Positions 7,384 through 15,700 of a DNA stretch of 64,000 bases are shown here, piece after piece. The DNA comes from QAMX01 sp964448855 (GTDB lineage: Bacteria; Bacillota; Clostridia; Oscillospirales; QAMX01), in contig CAYUXI010000001.1 in assembly GCA_964448855.1 (NCBI GenBank), forward strand, positions 1 to 64,000. Direction: 5' to 3'. The stretch's first letter is position 1. Each line of letters begins with the position of its first letter. A program made the translations under genes and the position numbers. The notes under the pieces were generated by a model. The model saw only the letters and a program-made list of their open reading frames with translations, was not told the origin of the DNA and did no database searches.

Positions 7384-8655
7384 ATGGATTTGGAACAGAA
7401 ACTGACAATTTTGAGTGCCGCTGCGCGCTATGATGCATCGTGTGCCACCTCCGGCAGCCGCAGACAGGCATCGGCCGGGAACGGCTTTGGCGGAACCTGC
7501 CAGGCCGGCATCTGCCATTCCTGGAGCGAGGATGGCCGATGCGTCTCTCTGCTGAAGGTGCTTCTCTCCAACGCCTGCATGATGAACTGCGCGTATTGTG
7601 TCAATCGCTGCAGCGCCGATACGGCTCGCGCCACCTTTACACCGCGGGAAATTGCCGAACTGACCACGGAGTTTTATCGCCGCAATTACATCGAGGGTCT
7701 GTTTCTCAGCTCCGGCATCGTTCGAAGTGCCGACTATACCATGGAGCTGATCGCGGAAACCGTTCGCCTTTTGCGCACGGAATATCGCTTTTTCGGATAC
7801 ATCCATGCCAAGGTTGTGCCGGGGGCGGATCCGCTTCTGATTCAGCGCGTCGGGCTGATGGCCGATCGCGTCAGCGTCAATATTGAGCTGCCCTCTGCCG
7901 AGTCGCTGCGGCTGCTTGCGCCGCAGAAAACGAAGGAAAAAATCCTGACCCCCATGAATCAGATTCGAAGCCTGAAAATACAGAATCAGGAGGAATGCCG
8001 CCGATTCCGTTCGGCACCGAAATTTGCCCCCGGCGGCCAGTCCACGCAGATGATCATTGGCGCAACCGGCGAAAGCGACGCCCAGATTCTGCACCTGACA
8101 GCTGGGCTGTACCACCACTATGCGCTCAAACGCGTCTACTATTCCGCATACATTCCGGTGGGCAACCACCCGGCACTCCCGCCGGCGTCCGTTCAGACGC
8201 CTCTGCGCCGGGAGCATCGCCTGTATCAGGCAGACTGGCTGATCCGGAAGTATCATTTTGACGTCTCGGAAATCACGGAGGAGGGAGAAAATCTGGATGA
8301 AGCGGTGGATCCCAAGAGCAGCTGGGCGCTGCGCCACCTGGACTTTTTTCCTGTGGAGATCAATGCGGCAGACGAACAGACGCTGCTGCGCGTGCCGGGG
8401 ATTGGCCAAATCAGCGCCCGACGCATTCTGACAGCGCGGCGAAGCCACTCGCTGCGGGCAGAGGATCTGCCGCGCCTGGGCGTCGTCATTCGCCGCGCAC
8501 GCTACTTTGTCATGTGCAACGGCCGACTCTGCTGCGGCCACGCCTGGACACCGGAGGTGCTGCATGAGCTCCTGGCCGATGAGCGGGAGCACCCTGCACA
8601 AATGTCGCTGGATGAAGCGATGCAGCTTCAGCTGCCAGCGGTCGGAACGAGGTGA
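7384..8655 (+). CDS. Putative DNA modification/repair radical SAM protein (TIGR03916-like)
   Basis: The 423-residue protein has a radical-SAM CX3CX2C cluster site (Cys65, Cys69, Cys72) in NACMMNCAYCVNRC, followed by the extended conserved NRC. Near the C terminus a helix-hairpin-helix motif (LRVPGIGQISARRIL, about residue 340) implies nucleic-acid binding. This combination, paired directly with a DUF4130 protein, is the family annotated as a putative DNA modification/repair radical SAM protein often linked to uracil-DNA glycosylase. Substrate and reaction are unknown. The ATG at 7384 follows AAGGGAAG. The downstream partner starts right at its stop codon. The promoter carries LexA-like boxes, which would fit induction by DNA damage. 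Confidence 0.85.
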   Translation: MDLEQKLTILSAAARYDASCATSGSRRQASAGNGFGGTCQAGICHSWSEDGRCVSLLKVLLSNACMMNCAYCVNRCSADTARATFTPREIAELTTEFYRRNYIEGLFLSSGIVRSADYTMELIAETVRLLRTEYRFFGYIHAKVVPGADPLLIQRVGLMADRVSVNIELPSAESLRLLAPQKTKEKILTPMNQIRSLKIQNQEECRRFRSAPKFAPGGQSTQMIIGATGESDAQILHLTAGLYHHYALKRVYYSAYIPVGNHPALPPASVQTPLRREHRLYQADWLIRKYHFDVSEITEEGENLDEAVDPKSSWALRHLDFFPVEINAADEQTLLRVPGIGQISARRILTARRSHSLRAEDLPRLGVVIRRARYFVMCNGRLCCGHAWTPEVLHELLADEREHPAQMSLDEAMQLQLPAVGTR

Positions 8656-8661
8656 TTGCCC

Positions 8662-9426
8662 GTGACACTCGTTTATGACGGGAGCTATGAGGGCTTCCTG
8701 TGCGCGGTGTTTGCCGCCTATCAGCACCATGTGACCGCGGACGCGGATATCCGAACGGATGCAGACGGCATGACGTTGGATGAAGCGCTTGACGTGTGCA
8801 GCCAGACCGATCAGGCTGACCGGGTGGCGCGCAAACTCCATAGCCTGCACCTGGCCGAATGGATTTATGATGCATGGCTGTCCAGAGCCGACGGCATCGA
8901 TAACCAGCTGCTCGCCGTCATTGTGCTGGCCATCCAGCTCAATGGTTCGCCGATGGGACAACGACAGATGGAAAGCGTCAACCGGGTGGCCAGAGCCGCA
9001 AAGCTCGTTCGGAACGAACGGTACCGCTTTCTGGAATTTACACGGTTCCTCCACGTCGGGGATCACGGCCGGGGAGGCGTCTATGTGGCAGATATTGAAC
9101 CGGAATACGATATCCTCGTCGATCTGGCACAACACTTCGCCCGGCGCTTTCAGGATCAGAAATTTCTGATCCGCGACCAGACGCACGGTACCGCACTCCT
9201 GTATGACGCACAGAGCTGGCAGATCGTCGAGCTGCCGGAATTGATGGCCATGCCGCTGCCGAATGATTCTCAGTTCGAAGCGCTCTGGCGCCGCTATTTT
9301 GACACAGTGTCCATACCGTGGCGACGCAATCGAAAGCTGCAGCAGCAGTTCGTCCCGAAAAAATATCGTCGCTACCTGACGGAATTCCAACAGACGCATC
9401 CGGAGTCGGCTCACTCGAATGGGTGA
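8662..9426 (+). CDS. Probable DNA metabolism protein, DUF4130 (TIGR03915-like)
   Basis: This 254-residue protein starts with VTLVYDGSYEGFLCAVFAAY, the hallmark of the DUF4130 family, which is encoded with the radical-SAM repair protein and in other bacteria is fused to a uracil-DNA glycosylase domain. Here the glycosylase part is absent: the protein ends after the conserved WRRYFDTVSIPWRRNRKLQQQFVPKKYR stretch. The GTG at 8662 is chosen because AGGTG lies 7 nt upstream and the family motif starts there; a TTG at 8656 is the alternative. The gene starts within a few bases of the upstream stop, so the two are coupled. Its biochemical function is unknown. Confidence 0.82.
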   Translation: MTLVYDGSYEGFLCAVFAAYQHHVTADADIRTDADGMTLDEALDVCSQTDQADRVARKLHSLHLAEWIYDAWLSRADGIDNQLLAVIVLAIQLNGSPMGQRQMESVNRVARAAKLVRNERYRFLEFTRFLHVGDHGRGGVYVADIEPEYDILVDLAQHFARRFQDQKFLIRDQTHGTALLYDAQSWQIVELPELMAMPLPNDSQFEALWRRYFDTVSIPWRRNRKLQQQFVPKKYRRYLTEFQQTHPESAHSNG

Positions 9427-9436
9427 GCCGACTTCG
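9405..9436 (+). terminator. Hairpin at the end of the DUF4130 gene
   Basis: Perfect 10-bp arms (9405-9414, 9423-9432) enclose the stop codon of the DUF4130 gene. Only a weak T-containing tail follows, so it may act with the next hairpin as a convergent terminator. Confidence 0.5.
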
Positions 9437-9446
9437 GCGTTTTACG

Positions 9447-9482
9447 AAAAAAAGTGCTGCCTCTTGTGAAAAGAGGCAGCAC
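9447..9482 (-). terminator. Terminator of the DUF4358-like lipoprotein gene
   Basis: A perfect 12-bp stem (9454-9465 and 9471-9482, 5-nt loop) is followed on the minus strand by seven Ts (9453-9447). Confidence 0.85.
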
Positions 9483-9507
9483 ACGATTTGGAATCGATGG
9501 AGAAAAC

Positions 9508-10014
9508 CTATCGAATGTTCTGGTCGATAATGTCCGTAATGGCTGTGCTTTCAGAGGAGACAATCAGCCAGAGATAGGCACCGCGAACGGTGACGGACGA
9601 TGCGTTGATTTTCGCGTACTCGTCCGGCAGGTAGTTGTTCATCTCGTTCAGCTTCTGTTCCCGGAAGGCGTTGAGCTTTTCCTGAATCGTATCAATTGTA
9701 TCCACACCGGCGGCATGGAACAGAAGCAGCATATCGCCGAGGATGGCTTCTGTCGGAATCAGAGCCACCGCTTCCGTGTAGGCATCGGCGGGAATTCCAA
9801 GGTAGGTCAAAATCTCTGCGCTGTCCAGCTCCAGCAGCTCCGGCAGCGTGACGGACGACTGAATTTCTTCATAGATTGCGCTGAGCGCCGGGACGCCCGA
9901 AGGATCAACATCTGTGTCGGAGTCCGCGTCGTTCGAACAGCCAAAACAGGTCAGACACAGCACCATGGCGAGCAGAAGAAGCGAAAACCGCTTCAGAATG
10001 GATGAATGTTTCAT
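9508..10014 (-). CDS. Small lipoprotein, probably DUF4358 family
   Basis: The 168-residue protein opens with a clear lipoprotein signal: SILKR, a Leu-rich core and CFGC with Cys26. After an Asp/Ser-rich linker it has a compact domain (residues ~42-160) ending in VTVRGAYLWLIVSSESTAITDII. That pattern resembles the DUF4358 lipoproteins common in clostridia, whose function is not known. It should sit on the outer membrane face. ATG 10014 follows AGAGG. It lies downstream of an SGNH-hydrolase lipoprotein on the same strand with a 90-bp gap, so the two may be cotranscribed; the pair is bounded by a terminator here and a promoter at 11.16-11.18 kb. Confidence 0.65.
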   Translation of the reverse strand: MKHSSILKRFSLLLLAMVLCLTCFGCSNDADSDTDVDPSGVPALSAIYEEIQSSVTLPELLELDSAEILTYLGIPADAYTEAVALIPTEAILGDMLLLFHAAGVDTIDTIQEKLNAFREQKLNEMNNYLPDEYAKINASSVTVRGAYLWLIVSSESTAITDIIDQNIR

Positions 10015-10104
10015 GGAAAACCTCTTTCTCCGACATCTGTAGATGGAAACAGCTGACGATCGGATGCCGGAAAAAACGTCAACTGCGTGGATTCCGCCCG
10101 AACG

Positions 10105-11106
10105 CTATTGAGCGGATGCGGATAGCTGCGCGGCGGCGTACCCCTTGAGCAGGGACGTCCAGACCTCATAAGCTGCGTTTGTCTGGTGAACAAAACCGTC
10201 GGAACAGTATTCCGCCTTCAAATTCCCGTCACTGTCTGCAAGCGCATCGGCAATGTTGATGAACGCATAGCCGTTCTGATTGCAGAAGTTGATCAGCGCA
10301 AGGTTCAGCTCCCGCAAAAGGGAGCTGGTCAGCTTGCCGCGCTCACCACCGGCCTTGACATAGGTGGCACTGAGCACGTAAAACTGAACATCCGGGACAT
10401 TTGCCTTGATTTTGCCAAACAGCGTCGCGAAATTGGCCAGGGTCTGATCGACACCGTACAGCGCAACATCGTTCAGCCCGAACATGACAAACACCTTTTT
10501 GGCACCTGTCAGCGGAATGGAATTCCAAAGCTGCATCTGCGTCCCCTGATAGGAAGGATGAACAGATTCGTCGGAAATCCCCCACAGCGAATTTCCGGCA
10601 CCTAAGCTGCCGGAAACAAGAAACTGCGTGCCGTCAGAGCCGCCAAAGAACAGGGAATCCGACTTCCGGATTTTCGAAACGTAGTTTCTCCATCCAAGCG
10701 AAATGGAATCCCCGACAAACACAGCGTCCTGATAGAAGGAGAAAATCTGCGAATCGCTGAGCCCGTGCGTATCAGTATCCGGCGGAGCAATCGGCAAAAG
10801 GGGTGAACCGGCCGGAACGGAAATCGAGGAGGCCGGCGTCGATGCAACGGACGGAACGGAGGAGCCCTGCGTAGCAGAGGTGTCAGAGGTGGCGGAGGAA
10901 GCAGGCTCGGACGCAGAACTCGGGAACAGCGGAATATCCGAAATGGTGCCGATGGAGATCTCGGAAACCGGCGGTTCGGAGGTGGACAGAGAAACATCAT
11001 CTGAGGTGGAAACTGCGGTTTCTCCGGAACAGGCGCAAAGCGAAAAGGCAAGCAAAACGCAGAGCGCTGCGAGAGGAAACGGACGACGTTTTTTCATATG
11101 AATCAC
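10105..11106 (-). CDS. Membrane-anchored SGNH/GDSL hydrolase lipoprotein
   Basis: The 333-residue protein has a lipoprotein signal (LCAC lipobox, Cys26), a Ser/Thr/Pro-rich stalk of about 80 residues, and an SGNH hydrolase domain. The catalytic block I reads VFVGDSISLGW (Ser134), block III reads FGLNDVALYG, and the terminal Asp-x-x-His pair is in SDGFVHQTN. Such enzymes are usually esterases acting on acylated cell-wall or exopolysaccharide sugars; the substrate cannot be named here. A GTG at 11106 is used because AAGGAG is 5 nt upstream; the ATG at 11097 is 14 nt away from it and is the alternative. It is expressed divergently from nrdR. Confidence 0.82.
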   Translation of the reverse strand: MIHMKKRRPFPLAALCVLLAFSLCACSGETAVSTSDDVSLSTSEPPVSEISIGTISDIPLFPSSASEPASSATSDTSATQGSSVPSVASTPASSISVPAGSPLLPIAPPDTDTHGLSDSQIFSFYQDAVFVGDSISLGWRNYVSKIRKSDSLFFGGSDGTQFLVSGSLGAGNSLWGISDESVHPSYQGTQMQLWNSIPLTGAKKVFVMFGLNDVALYGVDQTLANFATLFGKIKANVPDVQFYVLSATYVKAGGERGKLTSSLLRELNLALINFCNQNGYAFINIADALADSDGNLKAEYCSDGFVHQTNAAYEVWTSLLKGYAAAQLSASAQ

Positions 11107-11154
11107 TCGAGCTCCTTATGACACACCTGCAGAGGCAGACTGGAATTTGGATTT

Positions 11155-11183
11155 ATTATACCGCGCTTACAGCGGAAAGTCAA
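11155..11183 (-). promoter_or_regulatory. Promoter of the SGNH lipoprotein gene
   Basis: TTGACT at 11183-11178 and TATAAT at 11160-11155 with a 17-bp spacer on the minus strand. Confidence 0.85.
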
Positions 11184-11194
11184 GCAAATAGATA

Positions 11195-11223
11195 TTGACG
11201 TCCACAAAAAAAACGGATATAAT
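11195..11223 (+). promoter_or_regulatory. nrdR promoter
   Basis: TTGACG at 11195-11200 and TATAAT at 11218-11223 with a 17-bp spacer, back to back with the SGNH gene promoter. Confidence 0.85.
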
Positions 11224-11264
11224 TATGGCAAGACCATACACAGAAGAGAAAGGCACAGAAGTTT

Positions 11265-11741
11265 ATGAAATGTCCATACTGTGGATATACAGACAGCAAG
11301 GTTGTGGATTCCAGACCGGACGATGAAAATGACAGCATCCGTCGGCGGAGAGAGTGCGATCGGTGCGGCCGCCGCTTTACCACCCATGAACAGGTGGAGA
11401 GCTTCCCGCTCCTCGTCATCAAGAAGGACGGCAAGCGTGAACGGTTTGACCGGGATAAGCTCGTCCGAGGCATTGTCAAAGCCTGCGAGAAACGCCCGGT
11501 TTCGGCAAATGATATTGGAGTGGTAGTCAATCAGATTGAGCAGGTCGTGAAAAATAAAACCGAGCATGAAATCAGCACGGCGGAACTTGGTGAGCTGGTG
11601 ATGGAAAAACTGTACGACCTGGACGAAGTCGCCTACGTCCGGTTTGCATCGGTGTACAGACAGTTCCGCGACGTGAATACGTTCTATGATGAGCTGCGAA
11701 AGCTGCTCGAAAAAAACGGCGAAGACAAACCCCTGAAATGA
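11265..11741 (+). CDS. nrdR: Transcriptional repressor NrdR
   Basis: NrdR represses ribonucleotide reductase genes in response to dATP/ATP. The 158-residue protein has the N-terminal zinc ribbon (MKCPYCG with a second pair CDRCG at about 31-34) and the RRRREC basic motif that contacts DNA, followed by an ATP-cone domain starting LLVIKKDGKRERFDRDKL. Length and motif order match the family exactly. It heads a plus-strand group with xseB and ispA. I found no good NrdR-box pair at its own promoter, and no ribonucleotide reductase gene lies in the window. Confidence 0.96.
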   Translation: MKCPYCGYTDSKVVDSRPDDENDSIRRRRECDRCGRRFTTHEQVESFPLLVIKKDGKRERFDRDKLVRGIVKACEKRPVSANDIGVVVNQIEQVVKNKTEHEISTAELGELVMEKLYDLDEVAYVRFASVYRQFRDVNTFYDELRKLLEKNGEDKPLK

Positions 11742-11769
11742 ATCAGCGGGAGAAAGGGACGATGGAGCA

Positions 11770-12015
11770 ATGGAAACGACCTTTGAAGCGCGAATGAACC
11801 GCCTGGAGGAAATCACAAAGCAGCTGGAGCGCGGCGATATTCCGCTGGAGGAAAGCCTGAAAATCTTTGAAGAGGGAACGGCGCTGATTCAGTCCTGCCG
11901 ACAAATGCTGGACGGCGCAGAGCAAAAAGTCCGGCTGCTGGTTCGCGGCGAATCGGGAGAAGCCGATGAAATGGTTCCGTTTGGGGAGGACATCGCAGAT
12001 GACAAGGGAGAATGA
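11770..12015 (+). CDS. xseB: Exodeoxyribonuclease VII small subunit
   Basis: This 81-residue coiled protein is the small subunit of exonuclease VII, which degrades single-stranded DNA. The family pattern is clear: FEARMNRLEEITKQLERGDIPLEESLKIFEEGTALI and CRQMLDGAEQKV. In most genomes the large subunit XseA is directly upstream; here nrdR takes that place and no xseA is visible in the window. The gene overlaps the start of ispA by 17 bp, the usual xseB-ispA arrangement. Confidence 0.93.
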   Translation: METTFEARMNRLEEITKQLERGDIPLEESLKIFEEGTALIQSCRQMLDGAEQKVRLLVRGESGEADEMVPFGEDIADDKGE

Positions 12016-12898
12016 AGCGCTTCTGGGTGAGCGGGTCGCCGCAGTCAATCAGGCGCTGTACGCCATGTTCTGCGAACCGGAATGCGCCGAGCACGTCCGG
12101 CTGCACGAATCCCTCCGCTACAGCCTGGCGGGCGGCGGCAAACGCCTGCGCCCGGTGCTGCTGCTGGCCTTTGCGGAGCTGGGCGGCGTTTCGCAGGAGG
12201 ATGCCATGGGTTTTGCCTGCGCCATTGAGCTGATTCATACCTATTCCCTGATTCACGACGATCTGCCGTGCATGGATAACAGCGACGTCCGACGGGGACG
12301 TCCGGCCAGCCACTGCGTATTCGGTGAAGCCGGTGCCGTGCTGGCCGGAGACGGCCTGCTGAATGCCGCGTTTGAACGGATGCTGTCGGCCGCCCCGACG
12401 CTTCCGGCGACAAATCGACTGGCCGCATCGTCGGAGCTGGCAAGCGCCGCCGGGCGACTCGGCATGATCGCCGGACAATGGATTGACCTGGCCAACGAAT
12501 CCACCAACAGCGCACAGGATGTGGAAGCGCTGACCCGGCTGTGCCTGCTCAAAACCGGCGCCATCATTCGAGGTGCCTGCCTGGCCGGTCTGCGCCTGGG
12601 CGGAGTGACCGATGAAAAGCAGCTGGAAGCCGCCTCGACCTATGCCAATGCGCTGGGGCTGGCCTTCCAGATTCGCGATGACGTTCTGGATGTGACCGGT
12701 GACGCCGCACAGCTGGGCAAAAATACGGGCAGAGACGCGGGAAACGGCAAAACGACGTTCGCCACACTGCTTGGACTGGACGGCTGCGCGGCAGAGATTC
12801 GTCGCCTGACCGATCAGGCAGTGCAGGCGCTTCAGGTCTTCGAACAGCCTTCCTTCCTGATTGAACTGGCGGAAAGCCTTGTGGCACGCGAAAAGTAA
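11999..12898 (+). CDS. ispA: Geranyl/farnesyl diphosphate synthase
   Basis: The 299-residue prenyl transferase condenses isopentenyl diphosphate with allylic diphosphates to make farnesyl diphosphate for undecaprenyl carrier and quinone synthesis. Both aspartate-rich motifs are visible: DDLPCMDNSD followed by RRGRP, and QIRDDVLDVTGD. GGGKRLRP near residue 37 binds the diphosphate. ATG 11999 was chosen because GGGGAGGA precedes it by 7-8 nt; an upstream ATG at 11966 lies deep inside xseB without a ribosome-binding site. The start overlaps xseB, which suggests coupling. Confidence 0.94.
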   Translation: MTRENEALLGERVAAVNQALYAMFCEPECAEHVRLHESLRYSLAGGGKRLRPVLLLAFAELGGVSQEDAMGFACAIELIHTYSLIHDDLPCMDNSDVRRGRPASHCVFGEAGAVLAGDGLLNAAFERMLSAAPTLPATNRLAASSELASAAGRLGMIAGQWIDLANESTNSAQDVEALTRLCLLKTGAIIRGACLAGLRLGGVTDEKQLEAASTYANALGLAFQIRDDVLDVTGDAAQLGKNTGRDAGNGKTTFATLLGLDGCAAEIRRLTDQAVQALQVFEQPSFLIELAESLVAREK

Positions 12899-12940
12899 TC
12901 GACTCTGAAAAAAACGACGAATCAAAGGAGATGAAGACAG

Positions 12941-14824
12941 ATGGACTACACAAAAATCAGCCGTCCATGGTTCCCGTATGACTCGAAATCCGCGCTCGAT
13001 CGCCATATTTCTGCGCGCTTTGCAGCGGCGCTGAAGAAAGGCCGGGCTGAGCGGGACGCCATCCGGACAGAAGACGATCTGCAAAAGCGTCAGCAGTTTG
13101 TGCGGGAACGGTTCTGCACGGCCATGGGCATCCAGCCGGACGACTATCCGCAGCCGCTGTCCAGCTGCATCACCGGCACAACCGCTTACCCGCACTATTC
13201 CGTCGAAAACATCATCCTGACACTGGAGCCGGGCGTTTACATGACCGGCAATCTCTATCTTCCGGAGCGGGAAGCACCCCATGCGGCCGTCCTGTTCCTC
13301 TGCGGACACTCCCACAACGGCCGACTGTACCCGCTCTATCTTGAAACCTGCCGAACGCTCGTCGGGGCGGGGCTGGCCGTCTTTGCGGTCGATCCAACCG
13401 GTCAGGGAGAACGCCTGAACTACTACGATGCCGCTTCCGGCCAACCGACCGTTCCACCGGCCGTCCTTGACCATGACCGCGCCGGTTGCTGTGGCCTGGT
13501 CACCGGGAAATGCCTGGCACAGCTGTTTTTGCGGGACGCCATGTGCGCAGTCAGCTACCTTTGCAGTCGGCCGGATATTGACGCATCGCGCATCGGTGTC
13601 ACGGGCAACTCCGGCGGCGGCACACAGACGTCGATGATGATGCTGGCCGATCGCCGCCCGGCGGCGTTTGCTCCGGGCACCTTCATTATGGATATGGGCA
13701 GTATGCAGCGGTCGGGACAGGCGCAGGACGCCGAACAGATTTGGCCGCACTTTGTCTCTGACGGCTGCGATCATGCGGATATCCTGCTTTCGTGCGCTCC
13801 AAAGCCCGTGCTTGTGCTGGCGGCGGAGTATGACTTTTTTCCGAAGGAGGGAACCGATGCGACGGTCGAGGAGGCACGGCGCTACTGGGAACTTTGCGGA
13901 CACCCGGAGGCGTTCGACTGCGCGACGGCTCCCACCTTCCATGGCTACGAGCCGGAACTGCAAAAGGCCGCAGCCCGCTTCTTCTCCAAATGGCTGCTCG
14001 GCGCAGAAACAGAGGGAATGAGCTTGGAGCCGGTTGACCCGACACGCTGCCTCTGCACAAAAAGCGGACAGGTCAGCGTCGATTTCCCGGACTTCCGCTC
14101 AGTCGCACAGCTCTATTGCGACGAAGCCAAAACCCTTCGACAACCGTCCGGCGGCGAGGAATGGCTCCGAGAGCAGGTCTTTGCGCATCGTCAACCGGCG
14201 AAAGCCATGAATCTGCGCCCGGTTGACGGCAGACAATGCGAGATGGACGGCATCCGAGCAGAGCTCTGGATGTGGCAGACGCAGAGCGATCTGTTCAACT
14301 GCGGCACCCTGCTGACACCGGTGGAGTGTCCCAGACAGCCACTGACCATTGCCGTCTGGGACGGCGGCACCACTGCCATTTCTAACCACGGCGAATGGCT
14401 CGATGCGCAGCTGAACAACGGCCGCAGTGTGTTGGTCGTCGATCTGGCCGGGGAAGGCCAGCTGGAACCGAATCCACTGAAGCCGGGCGGCGGGATTCTG
14501 AATCACTACGGCACGCTGTACAAGCTCTCGTGCGATCTGCTGATGCTGGATGACAGCCTGGCCGCCCTGCGCATCTACGACCTCCTGCACGCGCTGGATG
14601 CGGCGGAGCATCTGCCGGCGTATGACGGCAGCGGACTGCATCTGTATGCCAACGGCCGCAGCACCCTCTATGCGCGAATGGCACAGAAGCTCGATCCGCG
14701 CATCCGGACAATGAAGCTGCAGGGCGGTATCCCAAATTATCGGGACTTCCTGCAGGAGGAGCCGTATGATGATACGGCGATTCTGACCCATATTCTGCCG
14801 GGAATGCTCCGGTATTTCGATTGA
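12941..14824 (+). CDS. Alpha/beta-hydrolase (acetyl-xylan-esterase-like) with a second, degenerate hydrolase repeat
   Basis: The 627-residue cytosolic protein has no signal peptide. The first half (residues ~85-365) is an alpha/beta-hydrolase: oxyanion region LFLCGHSHNG, VDPTGQGERL near 150, the nucleophile elbow GVTGNSGGGTQ, AAEYDFF for the acid and THF/FHGY for the catalytic His. It resembles esterases of the acetyl-xylan-esterase/Abhydrolase_7 type. The second half appears to repeat this fold: TIAVWDGG, VVDLAGEGQL near 496 and LHLYANGRSTLYARMAQKL where the nucleophile elbow should be, but no GxSxG remains. The natural substrate is unknown. A good AAAGGAG precedes the ATG. It follows ispA on the same strand with a 42-bp gap. 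Confidence 0.7.
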   Translation: MDYTKISRPWFPYDSKSALDRHISARFAAALKKGRAERDAIRTEDDLQKRQQFVRERFCTAMGIQPDDYPQPLSSCITGTTAYPHYSVENIILTLEPGVYMTGNLYLPEREAPHAAVLFLCGHSHNGRLYPLYLETCRTLVGAGLAVFAVDPTGQGERLNYYDAASGQPTVPPAVLDHDRAGCCGLVTGKCLAQLFLRDAMCAVSYLCSRPDIDASRIGVTGNSGGGTQTSMMMLADRRPAAFAPGTFIMDMGSMQRSGQAQDAEQIWPHFVSDGCDHADILLSCAPKPVLVLAAEYDFFPKEGTDATVEEARRYWELCGHPEAFDCATAPTFHGYEPELQKAAARFFSKWLLGAETEGMSLEPVDPTRCLCTKSGQVSVDFPDFRSVAQLYCDEAKTLRQPSGGEEWLREQVFAHRQPAKAMNLRPVDGRQCEMDGIRAELWMWQTQSDLFNCGTLLTPVECPRQPLTIAVWDGGTTAISNHGEWLDAQLNNGRSVLVVDLAGEGQLEPNPLKPGGGILNHYGTLYKLSCDLLMLDDSLAALRIYDLLHALDAAEHLPAYDGSGLHLYANGRSTLYARMAQKLDPRIRTMKLQGGIPNYRDFLQEEPYDDTAILTHILPGMLRYFD

Positions 14825-14862
14825 CCGGACGCAGCCGGTTGATTGCCTCACTCAGACATGAC

Positions 14863-14896
14863 GATGCCCTGCCAGTCCGGAAACTGACAGGGCATC
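14863..14896. terminator. Convergent hairpin between the hydrolase and the ABC-2 permease genes
   Basis: Arms 14863-14876 and 14883-14896 pair over 14 bp with one mismatch. Neither side has a strong T tract, but its place between convergent genes suggests a bidirectional terminator. Confidence 0.5.
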
Positions 14897-14902
14897 GCTG
14901 CT

Positions 14903-15682
14903 TTATGAACCAGTGGATTGGTAATGGCGCAGTCCGAAGCGCCAGAAAAGCCAACAGGGGATGAGAAAAAGAAAACAGGCCAGGGGAGACAGGGCACAAA
15001 GCAGATCGGTTCGAAACCCGCAGAGATAGAGAAACGGCCAGTACTGCGCACAGGCCAGCGGCAATACGAAGGTGAACCCCATCAGAAGTTCACGGCCGTA
15101 AATGGAGAGCGGGTATCTGGCCAATTCAACACCGCCGTTTGTGACAACGGCCATGCATTCCAGCCCTTCCACCGTGAAAAAGCAGATGCCGGCATAGATC
15201 ACAAACAGCCCGGCGAATAGCGCAACGCCACCGGCGAGCATGAATATCAGAACCAGCACCCGGCTAAAAGTCCAGTCGATTCCGGAACCAGCCAATGCAT
15301 ACATAAGAATGCCGATGGCTGCGACCAGGTACCCGATTCTGTCCAGCTGTGTGCGCGAGGCGATCACCTGAAACACCATGCCGCGGGGACGAACCAGCAT
15401 CCGGTCAAATTTCCCGTTGGCCAGCATCCCGGAAAAGGTGTCAAAGCCGCGGAAAAAACACTCTGCAATCTTGAACGAACAACTGCTGACGGAAAAACAG
15501 CACAAAACCTGCTCATCCGTAAATCCGCCGATCGACCCAAAACGCGCCAACAGGAAGCGAATGGTGAACAGCGTGGTGAATGCCGAGGCAAACTGCATGA
15601 ACAGCGACAGGAAAAACGAAACTCTGTATTCCATGCGGCTTTTCAGCTCGACCGCCAGATATTGACCGTACAGTTTCAGCAT
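14903..15682 (-). CDS. ABC-2 type exporter permease (COG3694/DUF990-like)
   Basis: This 259-residue integral membrane protein has about six hydrophobic segments and the N-terminal LKLYGQYLAVELKSRMEYRVSFF pattern of the ABC-2 permeases that occur in three-gene operons with a second permease and a COG4586-type ATPase. The conserved stretch FDRMLVRPRGMVFQVIASR lies in the cytoplasmic loop. ATG 15682 is used, with AAGGAGGAG 6 nt upstream, in preference to a TTG at 15688. It is the last gene of the operon, 18 bp after the second permease. Its cargo is unknown; related systems export drugs or act in envelope stress. Confidence 0.85.
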   Translation of the reverse strand: MLKLYGQYLAVELKSRMEYRVSFFLSLFMQFASAFTTLFTIRFLLARFGSIGGFTDEQVLCCFSVSSCSFKIAECFFRGFDTFSGMLANGKFDRMLVRPRGMVFQVIASRTQLDRIGYLVAAIGILMYALAGSGIDWTFSRVLVLIFMLAGGVALFAGLFVIYAGICFFTVEGLECMAVVTNGGVELARYPLSIYGRELLMGFTFVLPLACAQYWPFLYLCGFRTDLLCALSPLACFLFLIPCWLFWRFGLRHYQSTGS

Positions 15683-15700
15683 ATCCAACTCCTCCTTTCC

